The position numbers and the translations under genes are program-made. From a virus: a stretch of 20,550 nt of DNA. The stretch spans positions 1 through 20,550 of IMG/VR virus record IMGVR_UViG_3300037502_001828. One strand, written 5' to 3'. This document shows positions 7,547 through 14,594 of this stretch, one piece after another; the stretch's first letter is position 1, and the number at the start of each line of letters is the position of its first letter. The notes under the pieces are model-generated. The model ran no database searches and had not been told where the DNA came from. It saw only the letters and a program-made list of their open reading frames with translations.

Positions 7547-7582
7547 AATAATGATGGTTGCGTGGATGCCACCACCATTATT
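7547..7582 (+). promoter_or_regulatory. Hairpin in the leader of the major capsid gene
   Basis: The 117 bp between the 59-aa gene and the capsid ATG contains an imperfect stem: AATAATG (7547-7553) with CATTATT (7576-7582), an A/C mismatch, TGGT (7555-7558) with ACCA (7571-7574), a T/C mismatch, then GCG/TGC closing a tetraloop. A smaller stem CGAG/CTCG follows at 7588-7600. There is no T-run after either stem, so they do not look like intrinsic terminators. A 5' stabiliser or translation control of the capsid mRNA is inference. Confidence 0.4.
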
Positions 7583-7648
7583 ACTGTCGAGTGAGCCTCG
7601 CAGTTTCACAATCTCAAAACAAATACTATCGCTATTGGAGTGCATTTA

Positions 7649-8833
7649 ATGTCTGAATACATTAAGCAACAACATGAAGCACGTCAGCAAGCATGGGCAG
7701 AGGCAAAAGCTCTGTTAGATGCTGCTGCTGCTGAAAAGCGCGACCTAACAGCCGAGGAAAACGAAAAATACGAACGTATTTCTCAAGACCTTGACTCACG
7801 CGCTAAGGTAATCGAAACCCTCAAGACTGATGCAGAACGTGAAGAACGTGCTGCTCAAGCCATGAAAGGTATGGAAAACCAAGCAAGACCAGTTGCAGAA
7901 TCACGCAACGAAAAATCTGATGCAGAAGCAATTCGCGCATTAGCAAAAGGTGAAATCCGTTCTTACGACTTTGAAAAAAGAGACGTAACAACCGGAAGTC
8001 AAGGAAGCCCTGTTCCAACTTCTTTCTATGACAGAGTTCTGTTCTTAGCAAGATTCGTTGGTCCAATGCTAGAAACCTCAACCATCTTAAATACTGCAGG
8101 TGGCGAAAACCTACAAATTCCATCATTGAGTGCATATTCAGTTGGAACTGTAACTTCAGAGGGTAACGCAATTGGAGAATCTGACCCAACATTCAATGAT
8201 TTCGTAACTCTTGGTGCATACAAGTACTCATTCTTGACCCAAGTTTCACGCGAATTAATTGAAGATGCTGGTGTGGATATTCTTGGATTCCTTGCAGAAC
8301 AAACAGGTAACGCAATGGGATTTGCTGTAAACGAAGCCTTAACAGTTGGTACAGGAACTGTACAACCAAACGGCATTGTTTCAAGAGCAGGTTCAGCATT
8401 AACTGGAACTTCTCTAAATCCAACAGCAGATAACCTAATAGACCTTGTTTATTCTGTTAATACTGCTGGAAGACGTTTACCAGGAACAGGTTTCCAAATG
8501 AACGCAACCTCTATTGCAAATGTTCGTAAGTTAAAAGATGGTTCAGGACAATACTTGTTCACACCATCACTTTCAGCAGATACAAGAGACTTGCTACTTG
8601 GTTACCCAATCTATGAAAACCCAGCAATGGCATCAGCAGCTTCAGCAGTTAGACCAGTTATATTTGGTCACTTGCCAAGTTACTATGTTCGCCAAGTTGG
8701 TGGCTTGAGATTAGATAGGTCAGATGACTTCGCGTTTTCTAACGACCTAGTAACTTTCAGAGCTACTTTCAGAGTTGATGGAAACTTGATTCAAACAAGT
8801 CACGTCAAATACTTCAAGTCTTCAAACTCCTAA
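7649..8833 (+). CDS. Major capsid protein, HK97 fold with delta domain
   Basis: 394 aa from ATG 7649, chosen because TTGGAG (7635-7640) lies 8 nt upstream; a GTG at 7640 would overlap that site. Residues 1-105 are charged and helical (QQHEARQQAWAEAKALLDAA..., AEENEKYERISQDLDSR), the delta/scaffold domain. The HK97 core begins near residue 112 (TTGSQGSPVPTSFYDRVLF), so protease cleavage is probably close to EKRD (109-112). The core has SAYSVGTVTSEGNAIGESD and the late FSNDLVTFRATFRVDGN strand typical of actinophage capsids. Hundreds of copies form the icosahedral shell. The gene ends in a tandem stop (TAATAG) and is bracketed by structured intergenic RNA, unlike the other tightly overlapping genes. 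Confidence 0.95.
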   Translation: MSEYIKQQHEARQQAWAEAKALLDAAAAEKRDLTAEENEKYERISQDLDSRAKVIETLKTDAEREERAAQAMKGMENQARPVAESRNEKSDAEAIRALAKGEIRSYDFEKRDVTTGSQGSPVPTSFYDRVLFLARFVGPMLETSTILNTAGGENLQIPSLSAYSVGTVTSEGNAIGESDPTFNDFVTLGAYKYSFLTQVSRELIEDAGVDILGFLAEQTGNAMGFAVNEALTVGTGTVQPNGIVSRAGSALTGTSLNPTADNLIDLVYSVNTAGRRLPGTGFQMNATSIANVRKLKDGSGQYLFTPSLSADTRDLLLGYPIYENPAMASAASAVRPVIFGHLPSYYVRQVGGLRLDRSDDFAFSNDLVTFRATFRVDGNLIQTSHVKYFKSSNS

Positions 8834-8855
8834 TAGTTTGCTGATTTGAAAAACT

Positions 8856-8889
8856 GTCTGGGACACGAAGCGCAGGTCGTGTCCTAGAC
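8856..8889 (+). promoter_or_regulatory. Strong hairpin 1 after the capsid gene
   Basis: A 13-bp stem pairs 8856-8868 with 8877-8889 (GUCU/AGAC, one G-U, then GGACACGA/UCGUGUCC), with an 8-nt loop AGCGCAGG (8869-8876). It begins 22 nt after the capsid stop. No T-run follows, so it is not a classic intrinsic terminator. It could protect the 3' end of the capsid message or act as an attenuator. The loop is complementary to two later CCTGCG(T) copies. Confidence 0.7.
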
Positions 8890-8895
8890 TCAAAT

Positions 8896-8924
8896 TGAGC
8901 CAGCACTCTTGTAGTGTTGGCTCA
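8896..8924 (+). promoter_or_regulatory. Strong hairpin 2 after the capsid gene
   Basis: A 12-bp stem pairs 8896-8907 (TGAGCCAGCACT) with 8913-8924 (AGTGTTGGCTCA), with a single G-U pair and a 5-nt loop CTTGT. It follows hairpin 1 by 6 nt and ends 15 nt before the GGAG of the glycosyltransferase gene. No T-run follows. Together the hairpins separate the capsid gene from the glycosyltransferase cassette and probably set different expression levels. Confidence 0.7.
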
Positions 8925-8954
8925 CCTGCGTAATATTTGGAGTCCTGCGTGAAT
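8925..8954 (+). repeat. Direct repeat CCTGCGT-(G)AAT around the ribosome site
   Basis: CCTGCGTAAT (8925-8934) and CCTGCGTGAAT (8944-8954) form a short direct repeat on either side of TTTGGAG (8937-8942). The second copy covers the first two bases of the GTG start at 8949. Either copy can pair with GCGCAGG in the loop of hairpin 1 (8870-8876), six Watson-Crick pairs plus one G-U. Confidence 0.5.
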
Positions 8955-10178
8955 CGTGAAGAACGAAGAGCTTTAGCAAAAAATAAAAAAGTTGATAAAT
9001 CAAAACCTGCCAGAATCCTTTGGGTTTCTAATGCCCCCTGGGCCAGTACAGGTTATGGAACACAAACAGCACAATCAACAATCAGATTAAAACAACATGG
9101 CCACGAAGTTGCTATTGCAGCAAATTATGGTTTAGAAGCAAACACAACAAATTGGAACACGCCTTTTGGTGACATAAAAATTTATCCAAGAGGTCATGAG
9201 CAATGGTCTAATGACATTATTCCTGCTCACATGTATGACTGGTCTCAAGAAGACCCTGAAGCACAAAATCTTCTCATCACTTTGTTTGATGTTTGGGTTT
9301 TTCGTGGAGATAGATGGTCTGATTGGAATGTTGCTTCTTGGACACCAATTGACCACATGCCAGCACCACCTGATGTTATGAAATGGTCTAAACAAAAATT
9401 TGTTACACCCATTGCAATGAGTCAGTATGGTCAAAAAATATTTGAGAACTCTGATGTTGAATCATTGTATGTGCCTCACGCAATTGAACCTGTTTTCAAA
9501 CCAACAGAAAAAGTTAAATATAACAATACTGTTTTGACTGCTAGACAGTTGATGAATATTCCTGAAGATAAATTTGTTGTTGGAATGAATGCAGCAAATA
9601 AAGGTGTGATGCCTAACAGAAAAGCGTTTGGCGAAAACATTTTAGCGTTTTCAATGTTTGCACAAAAACACAGAGATGTTGTTTTGTATTTACATACTGA
9701 AGCTAGTGGTTCTTTGGGTGGAATTAATTTAAGAGATTTAATTTTGTCATGTGGCATTCCACAAGACCAAGTTATTTTTGCTGACCCTTATCTTTTAAGA
9801 ACTGGTATGCCTCAAGATATGTTGGCTTGTATATACACAGGTATGGATGTTTTGCTTGCAACAAGTTATGGGGAAGGGTTCGGTATTCCTACAGTTGAAA
9901 GTTTGGCTACAGGTACACCTGTTATTGTTTCCAACTTTGCTGCATCTGCTGAACTTTGTGGTGATGGTTGGCTTGTTGGTGGGCAACCTCTTTGGAATGC
10001 ACCTCAAAAGGCTTGGTTTCATTTGCCATCTGTTCCTGAGATTGTTGATTCACTTGAACAGGCGTATAACAGAGGTCGTGAGCGTAGTCAGAAAGCAATT
10101 GATTTTGCTAAGCAATATGATGCTGATAATGTTTTTGAGACACATTGGAAACCAGCACTCACGAAACTGCTTTCCTGA
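8949..10178 (+). CDS. Glycosyltransferase, GT-B fold, family 4-like
   Basis: 409 aa from GTG 8949, chosen because GGAG (8939-8942) lies 6 nt upstream; a TTG at 8937 would overlap that site. The N-terminal Rossmann half starts at ILWVSNAPWASTGYGTQTAQ (about 23-42), with the Gly-rich loop typical of GT4 enzymes. The C-terminal half has the donor-binding E-x7-E motif in GEGFGIPTVE (E309, E317), followed by LATGTPVIVSN. The enzyme would move a sugar from a nucleotide donor; donor and acceptor cannot be read. It opens a five-gene cassette inserted in the structural operon, so the acceptor may be a virion protein (capsid or tail tube) or a host cell-wall glycan. It is cytoplasmic, with no membrane segment. 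Confidence 0.88.
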   Translation: MNREERRALAKNKKVDKSKPARILWVSNAPWASTGYGTQTAQSTIRLKQHGHEVAIAANYGLEANTTNWNTPFGDIKIYPRGHEQWSNDIIPAHMYDWSQEDPEAQNLLITLFDVWVFRGDRWSDWNVASWTPIDHMPAPPDVMKWSKQKFVTPIAMSQYGQKIFENSDVESLYVPHAIEPVFKPTEKVKYNNTVLTARQLMNIPEDKFVVGMNAANKGVMPNRKAFGENILAFSMFAQKHRDVVLYLHTEASGSLGGINLRDLILSCGIPQDQVIFADPYLLRTGMPQDMLACIYTGMDVLLATSYGEGFGIPTVESLATGTPVIVSNFAASAELCGDGWLVGGQPLWNAPQKAWFHLPSVPEIVDSLEQAYNRGRERSQKAIDFAKQYDADNVFETHWKPALTKLLS

Positions 10179-10238
10179 TGCCTGTTAAAAGCAAAATAAA
10201 GGCAAAATTAGGCTAGAACTGATGGGGGGAATACTCGT

Positions 10239-10898
10239 TTGATACCTGCGCTGATAGTTCCTGTGTTGGTCAGATACGACCTTTTGGACAGAATGATTGC
10301 CTCAATCAACTATCCGATTAAAGATTTAGTTGTTATTGACAATGGGGCTAAGGCTAATTCTTGGCATCCTGTTTGGAATAACTGGGTTCACAAAACTCAT
10401 CACATTAAACTTCCTAGCAATTTTGGGGTGGCAGGTTCTTGGAATCTTGGAATTAAATCTTTACCTTTTTCTGATTATTGGTTGATTTCAAATTTTGATG
10501 TTGAGTTTGGTGGGGATGCTTTACAAATGTTTGCTGAAAAATCTCATCCTGAAAAACTTTTATTATCTGGGGGTGCACCTGAATGGTGTGCTTTTTCTGT
10601 TGGTTGGAAAGTTGTAGACAAGGTTGGTTTATTTGATGAGTCTTTGCATCCAGCTTATTTTGAGGATAACGATTTTGAAAGAAGATGTTTAGAAAACAAT
10701 ATGACTGTTGAACATTCTTTTATCCCTGTGGCACACGATAACTCTTCAACCCTTAAAGCAGGGTTTCAACATTTGAATGACACAACTTTTGCAGACAACG
10801 CTTCGTATTATCAACAAAAAATTGCCAACAAAGATTTAACTGAGGGAAAATGGTCTATCAGGAGAAGAAGAAGAAATGCTTGGGACAATGAAAGCTGA
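10239..10898 (+). CDS. Glycosyltransferase, family 2-like (GT-A)
   Basis: 219 aa, TTG start at 10239 with GGGGGGA (10224-10230) 8 nt upstream. It opens with the GT-A strand ALIVPVLVRYDLLDRMI and VVIDNGAK (31-38), then the family segment LPSNFGVAGSWNLGI (58-72). The metal/donor region is ISNFDVEF (83-90), where a classical DxD reads DVE, and a second acidic cluster YFEDNDFERR (140-149) fits the catalytic base region of rhamnosyltransferase-like GT2 enzymes. Size is small for GT2 but complete. The C-terminus is very basic (SIRRRRRNAW). It overlaps the next gene by 23 nt. Substrates are unknown; the neighbours suggest a short oligosaccharide built in steps. Confidence 0.8.
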   Translation: MIPALIVPVLVRYDLLDRMIASINYPIKDLVVIDNGAKANSWHPVWNNWVHKTHHIKLPSNFGVAGSWNLGIKSLPFSDYWLISNFDVEFGGDALQMFAEKSHPEKLLLSGGAPEWCAFSVGWKVVDKVGLFDESLHPAYFEDNDFERRCLENNMTVEHSFIPVAHDNSSTLKAGFQHLNDTTFADNASYYQQKIANKDLTEGKWSIRRRRRNAWDNES

Positions 10899-11487
10899 TG
10901 TAACAATTTGTACTGCCACAATTCCAACTAGGTCAGAACTTTTGAAAAGAGCTGTAAGAAGTGTGGAAAATCAAACTCTGCAACCTGAAAAACATTTAAT
11001 TAAACTTGATGAAAAACGTGAGGGACACGTTGCAATGTTGGATGCAATGATTGCTGAAGCAAACACAAAATATGTTGCAATTCTTGATGATGATGATGAA
11101 CTTTTACCAAGACACATTGAAGCAATTTATGGTGCGATTGAAGAGACAGGTGCTGACCTTGTTTATCCTTGGTTCAAATATTCAAGTTTGCCTGATGGTG
11201 GGCATTTACAAATATATGCTTACAAACCTTGGTCTAACGCAAATGTTCATCAAGTGCCTATAACTTGGATTGCTAAACGTGAAGCCTTGCTAGAAGTTGG
11301 GGGTTTTTCTAAAGGTTTTGATATTGATAGTTATGAAACAGATTTTCAGGGCAATCGTATTGGTCATGATTTTGTGATGATTAAAAAACTTGTAGAGGCA
11401 GGTAAAGTTATATACCATCACCCAGAATTAACTTGGATTTATCATGTTGGTCACCCATCAACTTTAGGGATGCCTTTGAGATGGTAG
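10876..11487 (+). CDS. Glycosyltransferase, family 2
   Basis: 203 aa. It starts with the GT2 strand VTICTATIPTRSELLKRAVRS and has VAILDDDDELLP (68-78) with the DxD metal site at D71-D74. A C-terminal GHDFVMIKKLVEAG stretch corresponds to the catalytic/acceptor region. The start is put at ATG 10876, with AGGAG (10860-10864) 11 nt upstream; ATG 10888 is in frame and possible but has a poorer site. It overlaps the preceding gene by 23 nt and the following one by 7 nt (ATGGTAG), so the three GT2 genes are translationally coupled. Confidence 0.85.
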   Translation: MLGTMKADVTICTATIPTRSELLKRAVRSVENQTLQPEKHLIKLDEKREGHVAMLDAMIAEANTKYVAILDDDDELLPRHIEAIYGAIEETGADLVYPWFKYSSLPDGGHLQIYAYKPWSNANVHQVPITWIAKREALLEVGGFSKGFDIDSYETDFQGNRIGHDFVMIKKLVEAGKVIYHHPELTWIYHVGHPSTLGMPLRW

Positions 11488-12101
11488 ATGTAACAATTAT
11501 TACAGCCGTTTATGGCGAGGGTTATGAACATTTTATTGATGGTTGGGTTGAGGCAATAGATAATTTAGAGGTTAAACCAAAACAAGTTTTAGTTGGTACA
11601 GATAAAAAAAGGAATATTAAATTCAAGCAGCTTGTCAAAGATACAAAAAATGTTAAATGGCGTTCTCCTTTCTTTTGGAATGCGTGTGCTGCAGAAGTTG
11701 AAACAAAATGGATATGGGTTTGTGACATTGACGACAGACTTAAACCTCATGCTTTGAATAATCTTGCAATTCAGGATTGTGATATTTGGCAAGTTGGTTA
11801 TCAAGTACAAAACTCTTATGAAACTTATGTTCCACCTGTTATGAATAATCAACAAATATTTACTGAGCCTTATTGTTTTTTTTGCTGCGCTTCACCAATT
11901 CAAAAGTCTTGGTGGGAACAATGTCATTACCCTGAAGTTGCTTACGCTGATTGGGCTATGTGGAGAAAGTCTGCCAGGTTAGGTGCACGTTTTGGTTTTG
12001 CTAACGAGCCTCTTTATGATTATCGAAAAGATTTTGCTAATTCAATGTCAGGTTGGGCTGATGCTGATGCAAATAACAGAAAAGAAGCTCTTGAATATTA
12101 A
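11481..12101 (+). CDS. Glycosyltransferase, family 2-like, divergent
   Basis: 206 aa from ATG 11481, which overlaps the previous stop; an upstream in-frame ATG at 11433 lies deep in the previous gene and is unlikely. The N-terminus MVDVTIITAVYGEGYEHFID and WIWVCDIDDRLKPHAL (77-92) give a GT-A fold with DID/DD at 82-85 as metal site. The middle is rich in Trp and Cys (FFCCASPIQKSWWEQCHYPE), and YADWAMWRKSARLG fits the late acceptor helix. The sequence is more divergent from standard GT2 than its neighbours, so the activity is less sure. It is the fourth transferase in the cassette. Confidence 0.7.
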   Translation: MVDVTIITAVYGEGYEHFIDGWVEAIDNLEVKPKQVLVGTDKKRNIKFKQLVKDTKNVKWRSPFFWNACAAEVETKWIWVCDIDDRLKPHALNNLAIQDCDIWQVGYQVQNSYETYVPPVMNNQQIFTEPYCFFCCASPIQKSWWEQCHYPEVAYADWAMWRKSARLGARFGFANEPLYDYRKDFANSMSGWADADANNRKEALEY

Positions 12102-12711
12102 ACAATTCAAAAAACAATTCAAATTGCAAACCCCTAAAATAATTGGTGAATCAAAAATACAAGGGTGGGGGTCTGATAGTCCAGCATTTTCAAAAGTGAT
12201 TGAAATTACTAAGCCTAAAACCATTATTGAGGTAGGCACATGGTTAGGGGCCTCAGCTTTTTTTATGTCAGAACTTTTAGAACAACAAAATATTGATTTT
12301 GAAATGATTTGTGTGGATACATTTCTTGGTAGCAATTCTGATTTGTGGATTGAACAACATTTAACAAATTTGAATACTAAGTTTGATTCAATATATAATC
12401 AGTTTTGTGTGAATGTCACAAATAAAAATTTGAACGACAAAATCACACCTTTACCAATGACCTCATCAAGTGCAGCAGAACTTTTACAAAAATTTGATGT
12501 TAAAGCTGATTTGATTTACATAGATGCAGGTCATAGGGAAAGAGAATTATATGCTGATTTACAGGATTGGTGGCCTTTAGCAAAAAAAGGCATCATTGGT
12601 GATGATTACAGTCCAACGTGGCCTGGTGTCATGGCTGGTGCTGACAGATTTGCAAATGAGAATAATTTGAATTTAGAAATTGTGGATTCTAAGTTCTTAC
12701 TAATCCGATAG
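12067..12711 (+). CDS. Class I SAM-dependent methyltransferase (Methyltransf_24-like)
   Basis: 214 aa from ATG 12067; a TTG at 12091 is an alternative with a shorter overlap (11 instead of 35 nt). Motif I is TIIEVGTWLGASA (about 52-64), the acidic end of strand 2 is ICVDTF (81-86), and the later motif is LIYIDAGHRERELYADLQDW (149-168), followed by KKGIIGDDY. This layout matches Methyltransf_24/CmcI-like enzymes that often O-methylate sugars in glycan gene clusters. Last gene of the cassette, so methylation of a sugar added by the preceding enzymes is a reasonable inference. The N-terminus is basic (NIKQFKKQFKL). Confidence 0.82.
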   Translation: MQITEKKLLNIKQFKKQFKLQTPKIIGESKIQGWGSDSPAFSKVIEITKPKTIIEVGTWLGASAFFMSELLEQQNIDFEMICVDTFLGSNSDLWIEQHLTNLNTKFDSIYNQFCVNVTNKNLNDKITPLPMTSSSAAELLQKFDVKADLIYIDAGHRERELYADLQDWWPLAKKGIIGDDYSPTWPGVMAGADRFANENNLNLEIVDSKFLLIR

Positions 12712-12738
12712 ACTAACCACTAGAACTTAGGAGTTATT

Positions 12739-13344
12739 TTGGCTATAACAAACGGCTATGCCTCACTTAACGAAGTGAAAGCAGCCCTACGAATTACTGA
12801 CGCTGTGGATGACTCATTGCTTGAAATGGCAGTTGAATCTGCCTCAAGACTTATTGATGGTCATGCAGGAAGACAATTTTATTCTGCTGGAACTGCGACC
12901 AGGTACTTTGTTGCACAAGACGATTTTGTTGTTGAAGTTGATGATTTAGCAAATGGAACTGTAACAATAACTACAGCTCAAGATGCTGATGGTGTTTTTG
13001 ATACAACTTGGGGAACAGATGATTACCAACTTGAGCCTTTGAATGGAATCCTTGATGGCATTCCTTGGCCTTACACAACAATTCGTGCCGTTGGAGATTA
13101 TCTTTGGCCTATCTCAGGTGGTGAAGCGTTAATCAAAGTTCAAGGAACTTATGGTTGGCCATCAGTACCTATTGCAATTAAACAGGCTTGTATCATTCAG
13201 GCTTCAAGAATTTACAAACGACTTGATTCACCTCTTGGTGTAGCAGGTTTTGGAGACCTTGGCGCAATTAGAGTGACAAGAGACCTTGACCCAGACGTTG
13301 CACAACTTGTTATGCCTTACAAGAGAATGAGAAACTTTGCGTAA
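12739..13344 (+). CDS. Head-tail connector, gp6-like adaptor
   Basis: 201 aa, TTG start at 12739 with TTAGGAG (12727-12733) 5 nt upstream. The N-terminal helices YASLNEVKAALRITDAVDDS and LLEMAVESASRLIDGHAGRQ are the signature of phage gp6-like/Ad1 adaptor proteins that form a ring under the portal. The middle is a beta-rich insert and the C-terminus has IKQACIIQASRIYKRLDSP, the third adaptor helix. It resumes the structural operon after the glycosyltransferase cassette. It overlaps the next gene as TAATG. Confidence 0.85.
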   Translation: MAITNGYASLNEVKAALRITDAVDDSLLEMAVESASRLIDGHAGRQFYSAGTATRYFVAQDDFVVEVDDLANGTVTITTAQDADGVFDTTWGTDDYQLEPLNGILDGIPWPYTTIRAVGDYLWPISGGEALIKVQGTYGWPSVPIAIKQACIIQASRIYKRLDSPLGVAGFGDLGAIRVTRDLDPDVAQLVMPYKRMRNFA

Positions 13345-13751
13345 TGGCATCAATAACTGATTTAAGAACTGGTTTAGCAACTAATCTTGCAACAATTACT
13401 GGTTTGAGAACTTCATCTTTTGTGCCAGATAACCCAAACCCACCTATTGCAGTTGTTGTTCCAGTTTCAGTTAGTTTTGATGACTCTTTCAAAAGAGGAA
13501 TGCAAACCTACACTTTTACTGTGCTTGTGATAGTTGGTAGAGCAGATGAAAGAACAGCGCAAAATAAACTTGATGGATTTGTTTCAAGCACAGGTTCATC
13601 CAGCATCAAACTAGCAATCGAGAGTGATAAATCTCTTGGTGGCAAAGCCTTTGACGTAAGGGTTAGTGAGATGAGAAATTACGGGCAGATACCGATAGGT
13701 GAGGTAACATATCTATCAGCAGAGTTTTCAGTTCTCTGCTACGCAGACTAG
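13344..13751 (+). CDS. Tail terminator / neck protein
   Basis: 135 aa in TAATG overlap with the adaptor gene. The N-terminus MASITDLRTGLATNLATITG and the phrase FVPDNPNPPIAVVVP are typical of a short actinophage protein placed just before the tail tube gene, followed by FTVLVIVGRADERTAQNKLD and the late RNYGQIPIGEVTYLSAEFSV strands. Position and size (gpU-like, 130-140 aa) point to the tail terminator or the stopper that joins head to tail. The distinction between these two roles cannot be made from sequence by eye. Confidence 0.72.
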   Translation: MASITDLRTGLATNLATITGLRTSSFVPDNPNPPIAVVVPVSVSFDDSFKRGMQTYTFTVLVIVGRADERTAQNKLDGFVSSTGSSSIKLAIESDKSLGGKAFDVRVSEMRNYGQIPIGEVTYLSAEFSVLCYAD

Positions 13752-13769
13752 GAAAAAGGAAAAAACAAG

Positions 13770-14180
13770 ATGGCAAAATTTGCAGCAACAGACTACAAAA
13801 TCACCATCAATTCATTAGACTTCTCAACTAATCTCAACTCAGTTGAATTAGCACAAGAAGCTGACGACTTGGAGACCACAGCTTTTGGTCAATCATGGCG
13901 TTCACGAATTGGTGGATTAAATAACGCAACAGTAACTTTGAACTTTATGCAAGATTTCGCAGCAGGTTCAGTAGATGCAACATTGAATCCCCTACTTGGC
14001 TCAATTGCCACAGTTGTGATTCAAAGTGCATCAGGAACAGTTTCAGCAACTCAACCTAAATACACAGCAACATGTTTAGTGACTTCATATTCCCCATTCG
14101 CATCAAGCGTTGGCGATATTGCAACACTTTCTGTAACATGGCCTGTATCAGGAACAGTTGTAAGAGGAACGTCAGCCTAA
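13770..14180 (+). CDS. Major tail tube protein
   Basis: 136 aa; AAAAAGGA (13753-13760) lies 9 nt before the ATG. The sequence is nearly all beta: DYKITINSLDFSTNLNSVEL, DLETTAFGQSWRSRIGGL, TVTLNFMQDFAAGSVDATL, and a final VGDIATLSVTWPVSG strand. The DDLETTAFG...SRI(G)GL...QDFAAGSVDATL pattern is that of small actinophage tail tube subunits. It stacks in rings to form the non-contractile tail. Its place before the frameshifted chaperone pair and tape measure is the standard order. It is also a candidate target for the phage glycosyltransferases, which is inference. Confidence 0.85.
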   Translation: MAKFAATDYKITINSLDFSTNLNSVELAQEADDLETTAFGQSWRSRIGGLNNATVTLNFMQDFAAGSVDATLNPLLGSIATVVIQSASGTVSATQPKYTATCLVTSYSPFASSVGDIATLSVTWPVSGTVVRGTSA

Positions 14181-14432
14181 ATGAAAATCAATCTGCGCGT
14201 TGAATACATAACAGGTGAACCAAAAGAAGTAACTTGTTCAGCAAAAGACCTAGTTGCGTTTGAAGATAAATTTAACAGGTCAGTAGCAAAACTCGAATCA
14301 GAGTTCAAACTTACTGACCTGTTATATCTTGCATGGCATTCTGAAAAAAGAAACAATGCAACTAAAAAAGATTTTGATTCATGGTTAGACGAAGTTGATA
14401 ATATCGGGGTTAGTGAGAACGACCCAAAATAA
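14181..14432 (+). CDS. Tail assembly chaperone, short form (gpG-like)
   Basis: 83 aa, starting directly after the tail tube stop. The sequence has a beta start (KINLRVEYITGEPKEVTC), a mid helix LVAFEDKFNRSVAKLE and LTDLLYLAWHSEKR, matching the gpG-type chaperone fold (LxxLxYLAWxA). It ends EVDNIGVSENDPK at a TAA directly after the slippery heptamer CCCAAAA. The chaperone coats the tape measure protein during tail assembly and is not part of the finished tail. Most ribosomes would end here. Confidence 0.85.
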   Translation: MKINLRVEYITGEPKEVTCSAKDLVAFEDKFNRSVAKLESEFKLTDLLYLAWHSEKRNNATKKDFDSWLDEVDNIGVSENDPK

Positions 14433-14587
14433 TTCCGTTGGGGGATTCCAGCCAACATTGGTATATCGCTTATCTTGCTTGTGAAACTGGAATCTCTCCC
14501 TCTTTGCTTTTACAAGAATCTGAACGTATGCTTTTCACAATGGGAATGTATCTGCGTTGGAAGAGTACAGAGCAAAACAAGAGGTAA
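14181..14587 (+). CDS. Tail assembly chaperone, -1 frameshift fusion (gpGT-like)
   Basis: A -1 slip at CCCAAAA (14423-14429) carries translation from Lys83 into the -1 frame at 14429, adding 52 residues to a TAA at 14585-14587, 135 aa in all. The added part begins IIPLGDSSQHWYIAYLACET and includes GISPSLLLQESERMLFTMGM, the W-x-x-A-x-L-A...G-x-x-P-S-x-L pattern of T-type extensions. This explains an otherwise empty stretch between 14433 and 14594. The ratio of gpG to gpGT is critical for tail assembly in lambda-like phages. The T domain is thought to bind the tube protein. Confidence 0.85.
14423..14498 (+). promoter_or_regulatory. Programmed -1 frameshift signal (slippery site plus stem)
   Basis: The heptamer C CCA AAA (14423-14429) is in the correct frame for tandem -1 slippage and is followed directly by the 0-frame TAA. 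After a 10-nt spacer, GGGGGATTCCAG (14440-14451) can pair with CTGGAATCTCTC (14487-14498): ten Watson-Crick and two G-U pairs around a 35-nt loop. This is a plausible stimulatory stem. The slippery site is clear; the stem's role is inferred. Confidence 0.82.
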
Positions 14588-14594
14588 ACATTAA

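Noticed and set aside
8896-8940. Intrinsic terminator after the capsid gene
   Set aside because: The stem is strong but no T-run follows, and the operon seems to continue on the same strand with no new promoter visible. It is kept as an RNA structure of unknown role.
10178-10216. A 12-codon frame (ATG overlapping the GT4 stop as TGATG)
   Set aside because: It is very short, basic and without a ribosome site of its own. It could be a coupling peptide but nothing supports it as a gene.
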